Under the pieces are notes generated by a model. That model was not told the DNA's origin and did no database searches. It was given only the letters and a program-made list of their open reading frames with translations. From positions 1 through 6,655 of the forward strand of contig CALFWH010000098.1 of the NCBI GenBank assembly GCA_937927985.1: a stretch of 6,655 nt of DNA, given 5' to 3'. Of this stretch, positions 5,706 to 6,655 are shown piece after piece (the stretch's first letter is position 1; every line of letters starts with the position of its first letter). The position numbers were made by a program, and so were the translations under genes. The DNA comes from an uncultured bacterium (GTDB lineage: Bacteria; DRYD01).

Positions 5706-6655
5706 ATGAGTAGTGTAAAGAAATTACCAGAAGAGGTTTTTTCAAAGATAGCTGCAGGAGAAGTAATAGAGCGTCCATCAAACGCTTTAAAAGAATTAAT
5801 AGAAAACTCCATAGATGCAAACTCAACAAATATTAATATACGCATATTAAACTCAGGGTTAAAATTAATAGAAGTAAGAGATAATGGCACAGGAATTGAA
5901 AAAGAAGATTTACCTTTAGTCATAGAAAGGTACACAACAAGTAAAATATCCTCTGAAAAAGATCTACTAAAAATACAAACCTATGGTTTTAGAGGAGAAG
6001 CCCTCTATACAATAGCTAAAATATCAAATTTAGAAATAATATCCAAAACAGCAAATCAAACCCAAGCTTACCACCTAATATCATCAGAAGGAAAAATATT
6101 AAAATTTACTTCAACAAACTTTTTCATAACCAATGGCACAATTATAAAAGTAAGCGACCTATTTTTCAATAATCCAGTTAGAAAAAAATTTTTATCTTCA
6201 GAAAAATCAGAACTAATAAACATAATAAAAACTTTCAAATATTTTGCTTTAATTAATCCTCATATACTTTTTACCCTACATATTGAAGATAAACTCAAAT
6301 ATAATCTCATACCTACTAATATTGAAAACAGAGTAAAAGAAGTACTAAATATAAAAAACATCTCTAAGGAAGAAATAGAATATGAAGATTATAAAATAAC
6401 CTTAATACTTTCTCAGGATTACCACTACAATGAACAAATAAACACTAAAAACAATTTTTCGATATTTGTGAATAAAAGGATAGTATTTATGAACGAATTA
6501 GAAAAAATAGTAATAAATACTTTCAAAGAAGTACTAAATGAAAGGGGCAAAATAGAAGGTATAATATCAATCCAAGTACCTCCTCAAGAACTGGATTCAA
6601 ACATTCATCCCCGAAAACTAGAAGTAAGATTCCTAAAACCTCTACTCGTTAAAAA
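5706..6655 (+). CDS. mutL: DNA mismatch repair protein MutL, amino-terminal part (cut by window end)
   Basis: Direct translation from the ATG at 5706 gives 316 residues in an open frame to the edge. MutL couples MutS mismatch recognition to downstream nicking and excision. All GHKL ATPase motifs are present: IAAGEVIERP (15-24), KELIENSIDA (29-38, with E30 as general base and N34 for magnesium), DNGTGI (59-64), RYTTSK (75-80) and YGFRGEAL (93-100). The transducer domain shows DLFFNNPVRKKFL (151-163), FVNKRIV (254-260) and NIHPRKLEVRF (299-309), where K304 corresponds to the ATP-contacting lysine. The dimerisation domain and any endonuclease motif lie beyond the window. The stretch DNGTGI.KEDL...ERYTTSK...TYGFRGEAL resembles, from memory, Thermotoga MutL and eukaryotic MLH1 more than E. 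coli MutL (RHATSK). No Shine-Dalgarno precedes the ATG, and no mutS is nearby. Confidence 0.96.
   Translation, partial: MSSVKKLPEEVFSKIAAGEVIERPSNALKELIENSIDANSTNINIRILNSGLKLIEVRDNGTGIEKEDLPLVIERYTTSKISSEKDLLKIQTYGFRGEALYTIAKISNLEIISKTANQTQAYHLISSEGKILKFTSTNFFITNGTIIKVSDLFFNNPVRKKFLSSEKSELINIIKTFKYFALINPHILFTLHIEDKLKYNLIPTNIENRVKEVLNIKNISKEEIEYEDYKITLILSQDYHYNEQINTKNNFSIFVNKRIVFMNELEKIVINTFKEVLNERGKIEGIISIQVPPQELDSNIHPRKLEVRFLKPLLVK

Noticed and set aside
5693..5935. 80-codon open frame on the minus strand
   Set aside because: It is antisense to mutL, which has all the family motifs in the plus strand; the frame reads as a shadow with no recognisable content.
1..6655. CRISPR array, tRNA, insertion sequence or phage genes
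   Set aside because: No regular spaced repeats, no tRNA-like cloverleaf, no transposase or integrase motifs in any frame I read.

Overview
The window is very AT-rich bacterial chromosome, coding-dense, with housekeeping genes of bacterial type: an alpha-subunit phenylalanyl-tRNA synthetase (PheS), a two-domain glutamine-dependent NAD+ synthetase (NadE) and MutL. Codons ending in A or T dominate (AGA, ATA, TTA, AAA), and all genes look alike in composition, so nothing suggests recent transfer. No rRNA, tRNA, transposase, integrase, phage gene or CRISPR array is visible. The lineage cannot be fixed from this piece. The MutL ATPase motifs resemble, from memory, those of Thermotoga-like deep-branching bacteria, so an AT-rich, possibly thermophilic, deep-branching bacterium is a weak guess.

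Layout. Positions 1-2230 are a leftward block: a lipid-free secreted or periplasmic protein of unknown function (1154-2230), then pheS (46-1140) 13 nt behind it, then the first seven codons of another gene (1-21) behind a strong ribosome binding site. A 137-nt divergent region (2231-2367) separates this from a rightward block: nadE (2368-4080), a calcineurin-like/5'-nucleotidase-family metallophosphoesterase (4093-4851), and a small acidic helical protein (4898-5239). A small unrecognised gene (5278-5628, possibly from 5643) points left and converges on that block. It is divergent from mutL (5706 onward), which is cut by the window end after 316 codons with its ATPase core intact. mutL is supported by direct translation of 5706-6655.

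How the genes relate. nadE and the phosphoesterase are 12 nt apart and probably cotranscribed. Both could touch nicotinamide nucleotide metabolism, but the phosphoesterase substrate is unknown. The secreted protein and pheS probably share a transcript without an obvious shared function. MutL is the mismatch-repair ATPase; no mutS is in view.

I see no clear new biological system. The points most worth a second look are: the phosphoesterase with arginine in place of the conserved catalytic histidine of GNHE; a PheS with changed His-Pro positions in two conserved motifs; the mixture of strong Shine-Dalgarno and no-Shine-Dalgarno starts; a possible tiny leader ORF overlapping the nadE start; and three proteins I could not assign (two small cytoplasmic ones and the secreted one).
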